NCBI GenBank assembly: GCA_943787175.1
Contig: CALSLK010000011.1
Span: 1 to 64,000, forward strand
DNA from: an uncultured Alphaproteobacteria bacterium
GTDB lineage: Bacteria > Pseudomonadota > Alphaproteobacteria > SP197
Reading direction: 5' to 3'
DNA length: 64,000 nucleotides
Shown here: piece after piece, positions 46,581 through 57,072 of the stretch
How positions within the stretch are numbered: the stretch's first letter is position 1
Layout of the letters: each line of letters starts with the position of its first letter
Position numbers and translations under genes: made by a program
Notes under the pieces: generated by a model
Told to the model about the DNA's origin: nothing
The model's database searches: none
Seen by the model: only the letters and a program-made list of their open reading frames with translations

Positions 46581-48122
46581 TCACGAACCCTTGGAAATCT
46601 CAGCCTTTCTGCGCGTCACGAAGGCATCGAGTTCTTCCCCGATTGCAGGATCAAGCGGTGGCTCCTCATAGTCTGCCAGCAGCTGTTTCCATACCCTGTT
46701 GGCGTTTTGCGCCGTGGTCGGGCTGCCCGAGTCCTGCCAGGTCTCGAAGTTGCGCACGTCCGATACCAGCGGCTGATAGAACGCATGTTCATAGCGCTCC
46801 AGCGTATGGCTGGTGCCGAAAAAGTGACCGCCGGGGCCCACCTCATCCATGGCCTCCAGGCCAAATTCGGCGTCGTCGATCTTGGGAGGCGTAACAAAGG
46901 CACGCATCATCTGGAGCATCTCGGCATCCAGAATGAACTTCTCGAAACTGGCGGTCAGGCCGCCCTCGATCCATCCGGCACCCTGTTTGATCAGGCCTGC
47001 CTGGCCCAGGAACGCACCCCACAGCGACATCATCGATTCCCAGGCGGCCTGCGCATCGGGCGCGTTAGACGAGGTCACGTTGCTCGTGCGGTAGGGTACG
47101 CCCAGCCGCCGGGCAAGCTGACAGCCGATCAGCACAGCCTGTGAATATTCGGGCGTTCCAAACGCCGGCGCTCCGGTCTTCATGTCGACATTGCTGGTGA
47201 ACCCGCCATAAATCACCGGCGCGCCGGGGCGTACACACTGGGCCAGCACGATCATCGCCATGGCTTCGGCATGCTGCTGCACGCTTGCACCCGCAATGGT
47301 CGCTGGTGCCATGGCGCCGGCCAGGGTGAACGGTGTTGCCGCAAAGGGCTGGCCCGCACCGGCATAGGCCATAAGACCTTCCGACATGGGTCCGTCCAGC
47401 AGACGCGGCGAGTTCGAGTTGATCACGGTCAGGATCGCAGGGCGCTCCAGAAGCCCCGCCCTGTCGGTGCCCATGGCAATGGCCGCCATGTCGATGCCGT
47501 CATCGGCGCGGAAGCCGCCCAGGGCATATCCGCTCCAGACCTTGTCGGTCAGCGTAATGAAGGCCTGATACATGTCGAGATGGCGCGTCTCGGCTGGCAG
47601 ATCGGTGGGTTCGATGGCACCGCCGCCTTCCATGTTGATGACATCGAGCATCTGAATCAGGCGGCTGAAATCCTTCATGTCGGCGAAGTTTGCGTTGCGA
47701 CGACCACGGTCCAAATCGGTCGCGAAAGCAGGCCCGCCCACGGCACACACGACGGTGCTGCCGGGCTGGATCGTCACATTACGGGCCGGGTTGCGTGCAT
47801 GTAGCGTCACTTTGTCAGGCGCCGTGGTGACCTTTTCCTCGACCATGGCCGGATCGAAACGAACCATATCGCCTTCCACCGTTGCGCCGTGTTCCTTCAA
47901 CAGGTCGCATGCAGGTGGGTGCGTGATTTGCATGCCCTGCTCGGCCAGCACACGCAGAGCCGCGCGATGGATCGCCACGATCTGATCGGCGCTGATGATC
48001 TGGAAGGGTGGGTAAGGGCTGGTTGCCACACCCCAGCCTGCCTGCGTGATTGCACCTTTCTCGCGTGCGCTTCCTGCTGCACCGCCACGGCGTCCGCGCC
48101 GCATACGCTGGGGTTCGCTCAT
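46581..48122 (-). CDS. MttB-superfamily corrinoid-dependent methyltransferase (non-pyrrolysine)
   Basis: 513 aa protein of the trimethylamine methyltransferase superfamily. Visible: PPFQIISADQIVAIHRAALRVLAEQGMQI, VTLHARNPARNVTIQPG, VCAVGGPAFATDLDRGRR, MAYAGAGQPFAATPFTLAGAM, VIYGGFTSNVDMKTGAPAFG, and the late HFFGTSHTLERYEHAFYQPL. There is no in-frame amber codon, so it is of the MtgB-like kind, whose characterised member demethylates glycine betaine; substrate here is open. AAGGAG lies nine bases before ATG 48122, inside the upstream hydrolase gene, with ATGA overlap. No corrinoid protein gene is adjacent. Intact. Confidence 0.9.
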   Translation of the reverse strand: MSEPQRMRRGRRGGAAGSAREKGAITQAGWGVATSPYPPFQIISADQIVAIHRAALRVLAEQGMQITHPPACDLLKEHGATVEGDMVRFDPAMVEEKVTTAPDKVTLHARNPARNVTIQPGSTVVCAVGGPAFATDLDRGRRNANFADMKDFSRLIQMLDVINMEGGGAIEPTDLPAETRHLDMYQAFITLTDKVWSGYALGGFRADDGIDMAAIAMGTDRAGLLERPAILTVINSNSPRLLDGPMSEGLMAYAGAGQPFAATPFTLAGAMAPATIAGASVQQHAEAMAMIVLAQCVRPGAPVIYGGFTSNVDMKTGAPAFGTPEYSQAVLIGCQLARRLGVPYRTSNVTSSNAPDAQAAWESMMSLWGAFLGQAGLIKQGAGWIEGGLTASFEKFILDAEMLQMMRAFVTPPKIDDAEFGLEAMDEVGPGGHFFGTSHTLERYEHAFYQPLVSDVRNFETWQDSGSPTTAQNANRVWKQLLADYEEPPLDPAIGEELDAFVTRRKAEISKGS

Positions 48123-48934
48123 AACTTGTGCTCCTTGAGAAAGCTGTCGACGACAGCGTTGAACCGATCCGCGAACTCCCAGAACATGAAGTGGTAACCA
48201 AGCGGTACGACCTTTGCAGACGGGCAATGCCTGTCGGCAAACGCCTGTGCTGCCAGGCCTTTGTCTTCATGGACGACATGGAGCATGGGAACGGCACCAT
48301 CGGTTGCGATGGCAAGGTCGGTCTCGTCACGGGTCATGCCGTCTGCGGTCATCAGCAAGGCGGCATATTGCGGCGTCTTCAGCGACTCGCTCACAACCCA
48401 GTCCAGCTCCTCAGGTGGCGCGTCGCCCTGCCACATGGCCTCGCAGAAGGCCCTGGTTGCGGCGCGGTACTGGTCGGTCAGATCGCGCTGCATACCCAGA
48501 ACGTCGTCGATCACACCCTCGGCCCAATCTCCCGTCGCGCGTTCGATCTGTTGGGGCGAAAGGTCGATCCAGACCACGCCCGCAAGACCATCGGTGCCGT
48601 TCTGGCGGATCAATTCCCAGACCTTGGTGCAGCCATAGGACCAGGGCACCAGCACCGGCTCTTCCAGCTCCAGCCTCCTGATCACCGTGGCAAGGTCGCG
48701 GCCATGCTGGGGATAGTTGACCCCCCGCAAGGTCTTGCCGGACCTGCCATGGCATCGCGGGTCATAGGTGATGACGCGGTAGGCTTTTGAAAAATGCGCG
48801 ACCTGTTTGGCAAACACTTCCGTCGTCATGGTCCAGCCGGGAATGAAGACCAGAGGTCGGCCCTCGCCGGTTTCCTCGATATAGAGATCAAGTCCGGGTT
48901 CGATTTCCAGATAGGTCGACTTGGTTTCCGGCAT
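48119..48934 (-). CDS. alpha/beta hydrolase
   Basis: 271 aa. Typical fold marks: PLVFIPGWTMTTEVFAKQ (oxyanion HGW-like region, here PGW), YDPRCHGRSGKTLRG, the nucleophile elbow VPWSYGCTKVWEL with Ser near 100 in a W-S-Y-G context instead of G-x-S-x-G, and a late His in LGYHFMFWEFADRF. It lies between the TMADH-like gene (15-base gap) and the MttB-like gene (four-base overlap), so it belongs to that operon. Its substrate is presumably an ester or amide linked to the same pathway; unknown. Intact. Confidence 0.88.
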   Translation of the reverse strand: MPETKSTYLEIEPGLDLYIEETGEGRPLVFIPGWTMTTEVFAKQVAHFSKAYRVITYDPRCHGRSGKTLRGVNYPQHGRDLATVIRRLELEEPVLVPWSYGCTKVWELIRQNGTDGLAGVVWIDLSPQQIERATGDWAEGVIDDVLGMQRDLTDQYRAATRAFCEAMWQGDAPPEELDWVVSESLKTPQYAALLMTADGMTRDETDLAIATDGAVPMLHVVHEDKGLAAQAFADRHCPSAKVVPLGYHFMFWEFADRFNAVVDSFLKEHKL

Positions 48935-48949
48935 GGTTCTTTTCCCTGA

Positions 48950-51059
<2,110 letters not shown>

Positions 51060-51071
51060 TAGTTTTTCGTC

Positions 51072-51686
51072 ATGTCCGGATTGAGAGAACGCCAGAAACA
51101 GGCCCGACGCGAGGCCATTTACCGCGCTGCTGCGCGCCTTTTCGCCGAAAACGGCTATGGCGCGACCACCGTGGAAGAGATTGCCGAAGAAGCCGGCGTC
51201 TCGGTCCCCACGCTCTATTCCTATGTTTCCAGCAAGGCTGACCTGGTGGTAGCGATCTACGCGCTCGACCACGAGCTCATCAATGCCCAGAAGCAGGCCA
51301 TCATCAACGATCCCGACGATGATCCCGCTGCGGCCATTGCCGCCATTCTGCTCACCGAGCTCAAAAGTGGCGAGGAAGCCCTGGGCCACAAGGTCTGGCG
51401 CGAAGTCGTGGTCACGGCAATCCGCGGGCGCGGTGACTTCAACGAAGGCCTCGACAGCCTCAACCGCCGCGCCTTCGACGAACCCGTCGCACGCCTGCTG
51501 CGCGTCCTCGCGCGCCGTGGTCAGATCGCAGCCACCACCGACATCGATGCCGCCGTCGCCCTCTTCTCGGACCTCGTCATGGCCGTATTCCACCAGCAAC
51601 TTGCCCGCAACCACCCCTGGGACTGGGTCGAACAACGCTTCGTCCAGCATGTCGGGATCGCCATGGCGGGCCTTCGGCCGGTTTGA
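51072..51686 (+). CDS. TetR/AcrR family transcriptional regulator
   Basis: 204 aa. N-terminal helix-turn-helix ARREAIYRAAARLFAENGYGATTVEEIAEEAGVSVPTLYSYVSSK in the TetR pattern (described in two parts: IYRAAARLFAENGYG near 16-30 and VSVPTLYSYVSSKADLV near 42-58). The helical C-terminal domain senses an unknown ligand. Divergent from the TMADH-like/hydrolase/MttB-like operon with 84 AT-rich bases between, so repression of that operon and of itself is likely. No clear Shine-Dalgarno. Intact. Confidence 0.92.
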   Translation: MSGLRERQKQARREAIYRAAARLFAENGYGATTVEEIAEEAGVSVPTLYSYVSSKADLVVAIYALDHELINAQKQAIINDPDDDPAAAIAAILLTELKSGEEALGHKVWREVVVTAIRGRGDFNEGLDSLNRRAFDEPVARLLRVLARRGQIAATTDIDAAVALFSDLVMAVFHQQLARNHPWDWVEQRFVQHVGIAMAGLRPV

Positions 51687-51690
51687 CGCC

Positions 51691-52088
51691 TTAAGTCGTC
51701 AGTTCCTTGTGCTCGGTTCCCCGGCCATAGGTGATGAACAGCAGGCGCCCATCTTTGACCACGTTGATGCGGTGCCAGACGCCGCGGGGATGACCGTGGC
51801 GGGGTGTTCTGGGTCCAGACGTGCGGGTTCGCCCAGATCGCCTTCCAGGATGATGTCGTAGGCGCCGGACTGGCAGATCAGGATTTCCTCGCCATCTGGA
51901 TGCATTTCCCAATGCTCCATGTTGCGGCTCATCTCGGTTGCCATCATCAGACGACCCTGATCGAGATCGAGTTTGCCGCTGGTCAGGTCTTCCCAGAAGC
52001 TGCCGTCGAGGTCCAGCCGCTCTACCGCGCCGCCATCGGCGAGGTAGAGATAGGTTTCGGCCGGATCAAGAACGTCACGTGCGCTCAT
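51691..52088 (-). CDS. cupin-like domain protein, one frameshift
   Basis: About 132 codons. MSARDVLDPAETYLYLADGG at the start, then the cupin motif EHWEMHPDGEEILICQSGAY (H and E metal ligands, about residues 56-75) and after an indel VWHRINVVKDGRLLFITYG. Adding one c in the CCCC run near 51784 restores IPRGVWHRI, the second cupin motif with its His. The start ATG overlaps the last base of the GST stop (TGATG), so the two are coupled. Function unknown. Confidence 0.75.
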
Positions 52089-52717
52089 CAGAGGTCGACC
52101 GTTTCGATCTCGTGGCGTTTCAGCATCGCGGCTACCTTCGGGCGCGCCTGGATGCGGCCCACCAGCGCGGCCACGTTCTTCTCGCGCGCGAACATGGCGG
52201 GATAGTCGTAGTGCATATAGGCCTCCACCAGGAACAGGATGTCGGCGGTGGTGTAGCCGTCGCCACAAAGCCAGGTGTTGCCGGCAATGCGTTTGTCGAT
52301 CTGGCTCCACTGGTCATCGGCGCGTTTGAAGGCCGAGCGCTGCACGCCTTCGATGCCGCTTTCCTCATCGGTGTACCAATCGGGATGGAACCCGTTGGCA
52401 ACCGTGGGGTGGACCATGGAATTGAGATACAGCATCCACTCGTACCAGTCCGTGCGCGCCTTGCTGCCCAGAGGCGGGGCGAGCTTGGCATCAGGGTATT
52501 TGTCGGCCAGATGCATGGCGATGGCTGAACCTTCGATCACGACATGGTCGCCATCCACCAGCGTGGGTACCAGGCCGTCGGCACGCAGGGCCAGATAGTC
52601 GGGGTCGGTGGAAATGCCGTCGGGCATGTTGATCAGTTCGTACTCCGCACCGATCTCGTCCATTGCGACTTCGGGCACCATCGACATGGTGTAGGGCTTG
52701 CCATAGAGGCGATACAT
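52088..52717 (-). CDS. glutathione S-transferase family protein
   Basis: 209 aa. Thioredoxin-like half with LYGKPYTMSMVPEVAMDEIG and the substrate contact DGLVPTLVDGDHVVIEGSAI (cis-Pro, E-S-like E-G-S), then a helical half with GYTTADILFLVEAYMHYDY, the N-capping S/T-x-x-D box (TTAD). I use ATG 52717, where AGGAG lies eight bases upstream; GTG 52726 is too close to it. Operon with the cupin gene downstream. Substrate unknown. Intact. Confidence 0.87.
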   Translation of the reverse strand: MYRLYGKPYTMSMVPEVAMDEIGAEYELINMPDGISTDPDYLALRADGLVPTLVDGDHVVIEGSAIAMHLADKYPDAKLAPPLGSKARTDWYEWMLYLNSMVHPTVANGFHPDWYTDEESGIEGVQRSAFKRADDQWSQIDKRIAGNTWLCGDGYTTADILFLVEAYMHYDYPAMFAREKNVAALVGRIQARPKVAAMLKRHEIETVDL

Positions 52718-52803
52718 CAGCGTCACTCCTGTTCAGATTTCCATGACAACCTAATAGCCCGCTAAGATGACCGCCACACACCATTGCATCACAAAGGCAC
52801 GCC

Positions 52804-53694
52804 ATGCCCCATATCCAGGCCAACGGCATCGAGATCTACGTCGAGACCCACGGTGAACCCAGCGCCACACCGCTTGTTCTGGTGCGCGGCCTGGGCAGCC
52901 AGATCATCAGCTGGCCCCAATCCATGCTTGAGCATCTGGTGGAGCAGGGTTTTTTCGTCATCGCCGCAGACAACCGCGATGCCGGCCTGTCACAGAAGTT
53001 CGACGACTTCGGGCCGATCGATGAAGAAGAACTCGCCCGCCAGGTCGAGCAGCGCCTGCCGATCAATGCGCCTTATGACGTCACGGCCTTCTGCGACGAC
53101 CAGTTCGCCGTCATGGACCATTTCGACATCAAGGCCGCGCATATCTTTGGTGTTTCCATGGGCGGCATGATCGTCCAGACCATGGCGGCAAGGTGCCCCG
53201 CGCGTGTGCTTTCCATGACCTCGGTCATGTCCTCGTCAGGCAACCCGGATATTCCCATGGGCACGCCCGAAGTGCGCGCGCTTCTGCTTGCCCAGCCTGA
53301 AGATCCCAACGACCGCGACAGCGTCATCGCGTTCACCCTTGAATGTGACAGAGCATGGGGCAGCCCCGGTTACCCCTTCGATGCGGCAGAACATGCCGAC
53401 TTCATCGGACGTGCCTATGACCGTTGCTGGACGCCCGAAGGCGTGAAGCGCCAATACGCGGCGGTCCGCTCAAGCGGCTCGCGCACAGACATGCTCAAGA
53501 CCATCACCGCACCCAGTCTGATCATCCATGGTCTTGATGACACGCTGCTGCAGCCTGAACACGGGCGCGATACCGCCGCCAACATTCCAGGCGCCATGCT
53601 CGTCGAAATCCCGGGTATGGGTCATGACCTCCACGGCGGTCTGGGAGACATGATCGCCGGTCACGTCATACGGTTTATCGACGCTCTCGCGTAG
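52804..53694 (+). CDS. alpha/beta hydrolase
   Basis: 296 aa. LVLVRGLGSQIISWPQ (oxyanion region), the D-x-R loop AADNRDAGLSQKF, nucleophile elbow IFGVSMGGMIVQTMAA with Ser near 120, acid region PSLIIHGLDDTLLQPEHG and a catalytic His in GMGHDLHGGLGD. This arrangement is close to carboxylesterase or epoxide-hydrolase-like enzymes with an additional cap. AAAGGCACGCC precedes the ATG. Single gene, divergent from the GST. Substrate unknown. Intact. Confidence 0.9.
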   Translation: MPHIQANGIEIYVETHGEPSATPLVLVRGLGSQIISWPQSMLEHLVEQGFFVIAADNRDAGLSQKFDDFGPIDEEELARQVEQRLPINAPYDVTAFCDDQFAVMDHFDIKAAHIFGVSMGGMIVQTMAARCPARVLSMTSVMSSSGNPDIPMGTPEVRALLLAQPEDPNDRDSVIAFTLECDRAWGSPGYPFDAAEHADFIGRAYDRCWTPEGVKRQYAAVRSSGSRTDMLKTITAPSLIIHGLDDTLLQPEHGRDTAANIPGAMLVEIPGMGHDLHGGLGDMIAGHVIRFIDALA

Positions 53695-53711
53695 ACAGGG
53701 CTTTGGGCGCC

Positions 53712-54638
53712 CTATCCGGATTTTCCGAACTCGCTCAGAACCCAGGAACGAAACGCAGCAACAGCGGGGCGTTCCAGCGCGCGATGACTGCATACAAAAT
53801 AGATTCCCAGATCGACTTCCATGGCGTCGTGACCTTCAAAGGGTCGGATCAACGTGCCTGATTCCAGATCGGTCATGGCCAGGTCCGTCGTTGCCAGCGC
53901 CACACCGCGACCCAGTGTTGCGGCCTGCTGTGTCAGCACGGCGTTGTCGAACCGTACGCCGCGTGAGGCGTCGACTCCCTCCACACCCATGGTGCGCAGC
54001 CACATGTCCCATCCCGGTATCATGTCGCGGTCCATGGCCCAGCTGTCGTCATGGAGCAGCAGGTGGTGGGCAAGATCGGTCGGCTTGCTAAGGGGTTTGT
54101 CCGCGCTGGACAGGCCCGGTGCACAGACCGGGAAAAGATCGACATCGGCCAGACAGTCGATATGCAATCCGGGATACCTGCCGCTGCCGAACCGCAGGCC
54201 GGCATCAGCATCTCCGCGCTCCAGGTCGACCACATCGTTGGTCGCCGAAATCCTGATCTCCAGGTCGGGATGACGCTGTTCCAGCCGATCCAGGCGGGGT
54301 AGCAGCCAGCGCGCCGCCATGGACGGTGACGCGGTGATCGTCAGGGCCTGATCGTCGCGCTGCACAGACAGGCGCGCCAGGCCCTTCTGCAGCGTCTGGA
54401 ACCCCTGGCTGGTTTCGGGCAACAGCAAAAGACCAGCCTGTGTCAGTGCAATGGCGCGCGTCCGCCGCTCGAACAGCTGCATACCCAAGCGCTCCTCCAG
54501 CCCCTTGATCTGATGGCTGATGGCCGCTGGTGTGACCGCCAGCTCATCGGCTGCATCGCGGAATGAGAGATGGCGTGCGGCCGCTTCAAAGGCGCGCAGG
54601 CCATTAAGCGGCAGGTTTGAAAGGCGAAGGTCGATCAT
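53712..54638 (-). CDS. LysR-type transcriptional regulator (GcvA-like) 2
   Basis: 308 aa. Winged helix LPLNGLRAFEAAARHLSFRD and PAAISHQIKGLEERLGMQLFER (residues about 8-58), effector domain with LTITASPSMAARWLLPRLDRL and GRGVALATTDLAM. Paralogous to the regulators at 30705 and 57073. Divergent from the DUF1127 gene with a T-N11-A palindrome (54642-54654) just upstream of its own start, consistent with autoregulation. Intact. Confidence 0.93.
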   Translation of the reverse strand: MIDLRLSNLPLNGLRAFEAAARHLSFRDAADELAVTPAAISHQIKGLEERLGMQLFERRTRAIALTQAGLLLLPETSQGFQTLQKGLARLSVQRDDQALTITASPSMAARWLLPRLDRLEQRHPDLEIRISATNDVVDLERGDADAGLRFGSGRYPGLHIDCLADVDLFPVCAPGLSSADKPLSKPTDLAHHLLLHDDSWAMDRDMIPGWDMWLRTMGVEGVDASRGVRFDNAVLTQQAATLGRGVALATTDLAMTDLESGTLIRPFEGHDAMEVDLGIYFVCSHRALERPAVAAFRSWVLSEFGKSG

Positions 54639-54641
54639 TTC

Positions 54642-54654
54642 TATAACTTAGTTA
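54642..54654. promoter_or_regulatory. candidate LysR operator (T-N11-A palindrome)
   Basis: TATAACTTAGTTA contains a 6-1-6 palindrome ATAACT-T-AGTTAT, four bases upstream of the regulator's start codon. Confidence 0.55.
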
Positions 54655-54677
54655 TTCTTAATCATCAGGCAAGGACT

Positions 54678-54699
54678 TGTCGTTCGTCAAACGGTCTGT
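54678..54699. promoter_or_regulatory. motif shared with the other LysR divergon, copy 1
   Basis: TGTCGTTCGTCAAACGGTCTGT resembles 58021-58043 (TGTCGTTTGTCGAAAACGG then CTGT), in the same position between a LysR gene and a small-protein gene. Confidence 0.5.
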
Positions 54700-54762
54700 T
54701 CATAGCGATATTCCTCTCATCAGCGGCCGTCAATGTGCCGCCAACACCTGAGAGGAACTCAC

Positions 54763-55065
54763 ATGGTACATGATCATCCCACGATCTGGACGATTCTCGA
54801 AACCGAACGTCAGTCCAACCTGATCACTTCGGCGGCACGCCGTGCTTCTGCACCTGAGCGGTTCCTGGCCACACTGCGCGAGGCCTGGAAGCATTTGCGA
54901 GCCGTTCAGGCGACACGACGCGCCTTGAGGAAACTCAACGATCGCCAGCTTCGTGACATCGGTGTCGAGCCCGGGGCGATCGATTCGATTGCCCGCGCCT
55001 CCGTCCTCGCCCACCTCACGGTCGCTGGTCTCGACCACGTGGATCACCGGCCGAACCGCCGTTAG
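54763..55065 (+). CDS. DUF1127 small protein
   Basis: 100 aa basic protein. The C-terminal half carries the DUF1127 signature: TRRALRKLNDRQLRDIGVEPGAID (about residues 58-81, RRxLxxLxxRxLxDIGl). Characterised members of the family in other alphaproteobacteria are small regulators of phosphate, carbon or RNA metabolism. GAGAGGAAC precedes ATG 54763. It is divergent from a GcvA-like LysR gene. The longer N terminus (about 50 residues before the domain) is unusual but helical. Intact. Confidence 0.88.
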   Translation: MVHDHPTIWTILETERQSNLITSAARRASAPERFLATLREAWKHLRAVQATRRALRKLNDRQLRDIGVEPGAIDSIARASVLAHLTVAGLDHVDHRPNRR

Positions 55066-55141
55066 GTCAGAGCTGTGAATACGGGTTCAATCCGGCGGTG
55101 AGGCAGGCTAGCTTGCCCGCCTGCTGGAAAAGGGCCGTTCC

Positions 55142-55822
55142 ATGGCTTCGATGTCACCATCATCATCACCGCCTTCCGTCGCTGGTCTGCTTGCCGCGGC
55201 CGGCGGCGGCATGCGGCTTGGTGGTCAGCCCAAAGCCTTTTTGCGCCACCGCGGCCGCACCATGCTGGAACATGGCGTCGACTACCTGCGTCTGGTCGCA
55301 GAGCAATTGATGGTGGGTTTGCCTGGCGACAGGCTCGAGGAGGGCCGCGCGCTTTTGTCTGGCACTGGGGCGCAATGCCTGGCTGGTGGCGCGACCAAAC
55401 AGGAAACAACGCGGTTTCTGCTGGAGGGCTGCACGCAAGAGGTTGTCATTGTTCATGACGTCAGCCAGTTCATGCCTTCGCCCGATCTGCTGGCCCGCGC
55501 TCTGGCCGGGCTTGTGGATGCCGATGCCTGCACACCATCTGTGTTGCTCCCGGTTCGCGGTGCCCTGGCAACCCGCGACCAGGAAGGTTGGATGACCGAT
55601 GTGATTGATCGTGAAAACGCCGTCATGTCCCACACGCCCCAGGCCTTTCGCAGATTGGCGCTGGTGGACGCGCTCGAACGCGCGCAGCGTGAAGGCTGGT
55701 TGGAAAGTGGCCTCTATGCTCTGGTTCACCGCAATGGCGGGCGGGTTCGCATGATCGAGGGCGACCCCGGACAGTTAAAACTGACCTACCCTGAAGACCT
55801 CGCAGTTCTGGAGCAGGCATGA
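55142..55822 (+). CDS. IspD-like nucleotidyltransferase (diverged)
   Basis: 226 aa with the architecture of 2-C-methyl-D-erythritol 4-phosphate cytidylyltransferase. The nucleotide loop AAAGGGMRLGGQPKAFLRH (about 18-36) keeps the Arg and Lys used in catalysis, VVIVHDVSQFMPSPDLLARAL (about 101-120) replaces the usual HDxARP, and HTPQAFRRLALVDAL and GQLKLTYPEDLAVLE are family-like at the C terminus. The change at the HDxARP motif suggests a different sugar or alcohol phosphate. It is coupled (ATGA) to the HAD gene. Start 55142 has only a weak ribosome site. Intact. Confidence 0.75.
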   Translation: MASMSPSSSPPSVAGLLAAAGGGMRLGGQPKAFLRHRGRTMLEHGVDYLRLVAEQLMVGLPGDRLEEGRALLSGTGAQCLAGGATKQETTRFLLEGCTQEVVIVHDVSQFMPSPDLLARALAGLVDADACTPSVLLPVRGALATRDQEGWMTDVIDRENAVMSHTPQAFRRLALVDALERAQREGWLESGLYALVHRNGGRVRMIEGDPGQLKLTYPEDLAVLEQA

Positions 55823-56685
55823 GTGCATCAATGCCACGAATCGAGACGGGCCTGCGTCATGTTGTGGACGGTCACGACGGGTTTTTCGTCGATCTCTGGG
55901 GCACGCTCCATGATGGCCATGATCCCTTGCCGGGCGCCGCAGAATGTCTGCAGGCCCTGCGCAGGTTCGGACCGGTCTGTCTGCTCTCCAATTCGCATCG
56001 CCGGCGCGAGGTCGAAGTGCAGCGCCTGGAAACCATGGGTTTCAGTACCGGCGATTACGACGGTCTGGTCACCGCAGGCGAGGTTTGTCGCGAGCGTCTG
56101 AAGGGCGATTTACCGCCTGGATGCGGCAACCGGTTCTTCTTTGTCGGTCTGGAAGAAAACGCCAGCCTGTTTGATGATCTTGATGTTGTCAGAGCCGACG
56201 CCATTGATGAGGCCGATTTTGTCCTGATTGGTGATCCTGAGAACGACAAGCAGAACGTCGAAGCCTACGAACCCCTGTTGCGGGCTGCGTTGGAACGCGC
56301 ACTTGTTGTCGTCTGCCCCAACCCCGATCGCTGGTCGTTCTGGGGCACCCAGCGGCGCGTCAAACCAGGCGCCATTGCCGACCACTATGAAGCAATGGGC
56401 GGGCAGGCGCTCTGGTACGGCAAGCCCTGCGCCAACACCTTCGAGGCGGGTATGGATGCCCTCACCACGCGGCCGACAAAGGTCATGGTGATCGGCGACG
56501 GCATCAGCAACGACATGGCCGGTGCCCGCGATGCCGGTATGGACGCCTGCTTTGTCGCCGGTGGCCGCGAAGCCCCGGGCCTGGGGATTGCGGCAGGCGA
56601 AGCGCCTGACCCCACTGCGCTGAAACGGTTGTTCGCAGAGGAAGACGTGAACCCTCTGGCGACCGTGGCATTGTTTGTTTTTTAG
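55819..56685 (+). CDS. HAD superfamily class IIA phosphatase
   Basis: 288 aa. Motif I FFVDLWGTLHDGHDPLPGA (residues about 22-40, nucleophile Asp25 in the D-x-W-G-x-x-H form), motif II VCLLSNSHRRRE near 54, and motif IV VMVIGDGISNDMAGARDAG near 222. This matches the NagD-like IIA group with the D-x-W-G start. Start ATG 55819 overlaps the stop of the IspD-like gene by four bases, so the pair may form and remove or activate the same sugar or polyol phosphate. Its stop is seven bases before repeat element copy 2. Intact. Confidence 0.87.
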   Translation: MSASMPRIETGLRHVVDGHDGFFVDLWGTLHDGHDPLPGAAECLQALRRFGPVCLLSNSHRRREVEVQRLETMGFSTGDYDGLVTAGEVCRERLKGDLPPGCGNRFFFVGLEENASLFDDLDVVRADAIDEADFVLIGDPENDKQNVEAYEPLLRAALERALVVVCPNPDRWSFWGTQRRVKPGAIADHYEAMGGQALWYGKPCANTFEAGMDALTTRPTKVMVIGDGISNDMAGARDAGMDACFVAGGREAPGLGIAAGEAPDPTALKRLFAEEDVNPLATVALFVF

Positions 56686-56691
56686 GATTCT

Positions 56692-57064
56692 TTTTGTTCC
56701 CTCAAGCGCCGGGCGCGTGTTCCGCTTTGTCTTTTAGCCTCAGTCGCCGGCGTTCACTCCGTTCACTTGGCTAACGCCGCTTGCGCGGCGGGGTCGCAGT
56801 CGCTCCCCGTCGGCCCAAGTAGGCCTCCCCATGAACAAACCACCTGCGCTAATAGTGAAACGTTCCTTGCTCCAGCGTTGAGCAGGCATCATGCACGCAC
56901 CACCTGAGCTATTGGTTAGACGCACCCTGCACCACTGGTGAGCAGGCATTCGGCGGCGAGAGCGAAGCGGCCGCCGACCGGTGCGACCGCACCGGCGCGC
57001 CGATAGGCGCGTAAGCCAAGCGATGCGGAGCATGCGCCCGGCGCCTGAGGGAACAAACAAAAGA
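56692..57064. repeat. dispersed structured repeat element, copy 2 (two 60 bp units)
   Basis: Same element as 4330-4643: ends TGTTCCCTCAAGCGCC on the left and GGCGCCTGAGGGAACA on the right, T/A-rich flanks, and the same arms. It has two 60 bp units (56830-56889 and 56890-56949) where copy 1 has one. Fills the gap between the convergent HAD and LysR genes; no ORF seen. Confidence 0.88.
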
Positions 57065-57072
57065 CTCCCCAC

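Noticed and set aside
46581-48122. Pyrrolysine (UAG) in the MttB-family gene
   Set aside because: The frame is open throughout with no internal TAG; homologs of this kind lack pyrrolysine.
56692-57064. CRISPR array or insertion sequence at the 60 bp units
   Set aside because: Only two adjacent, diverged units, no spacers of constant design, no cas genes and no transposase ORF.
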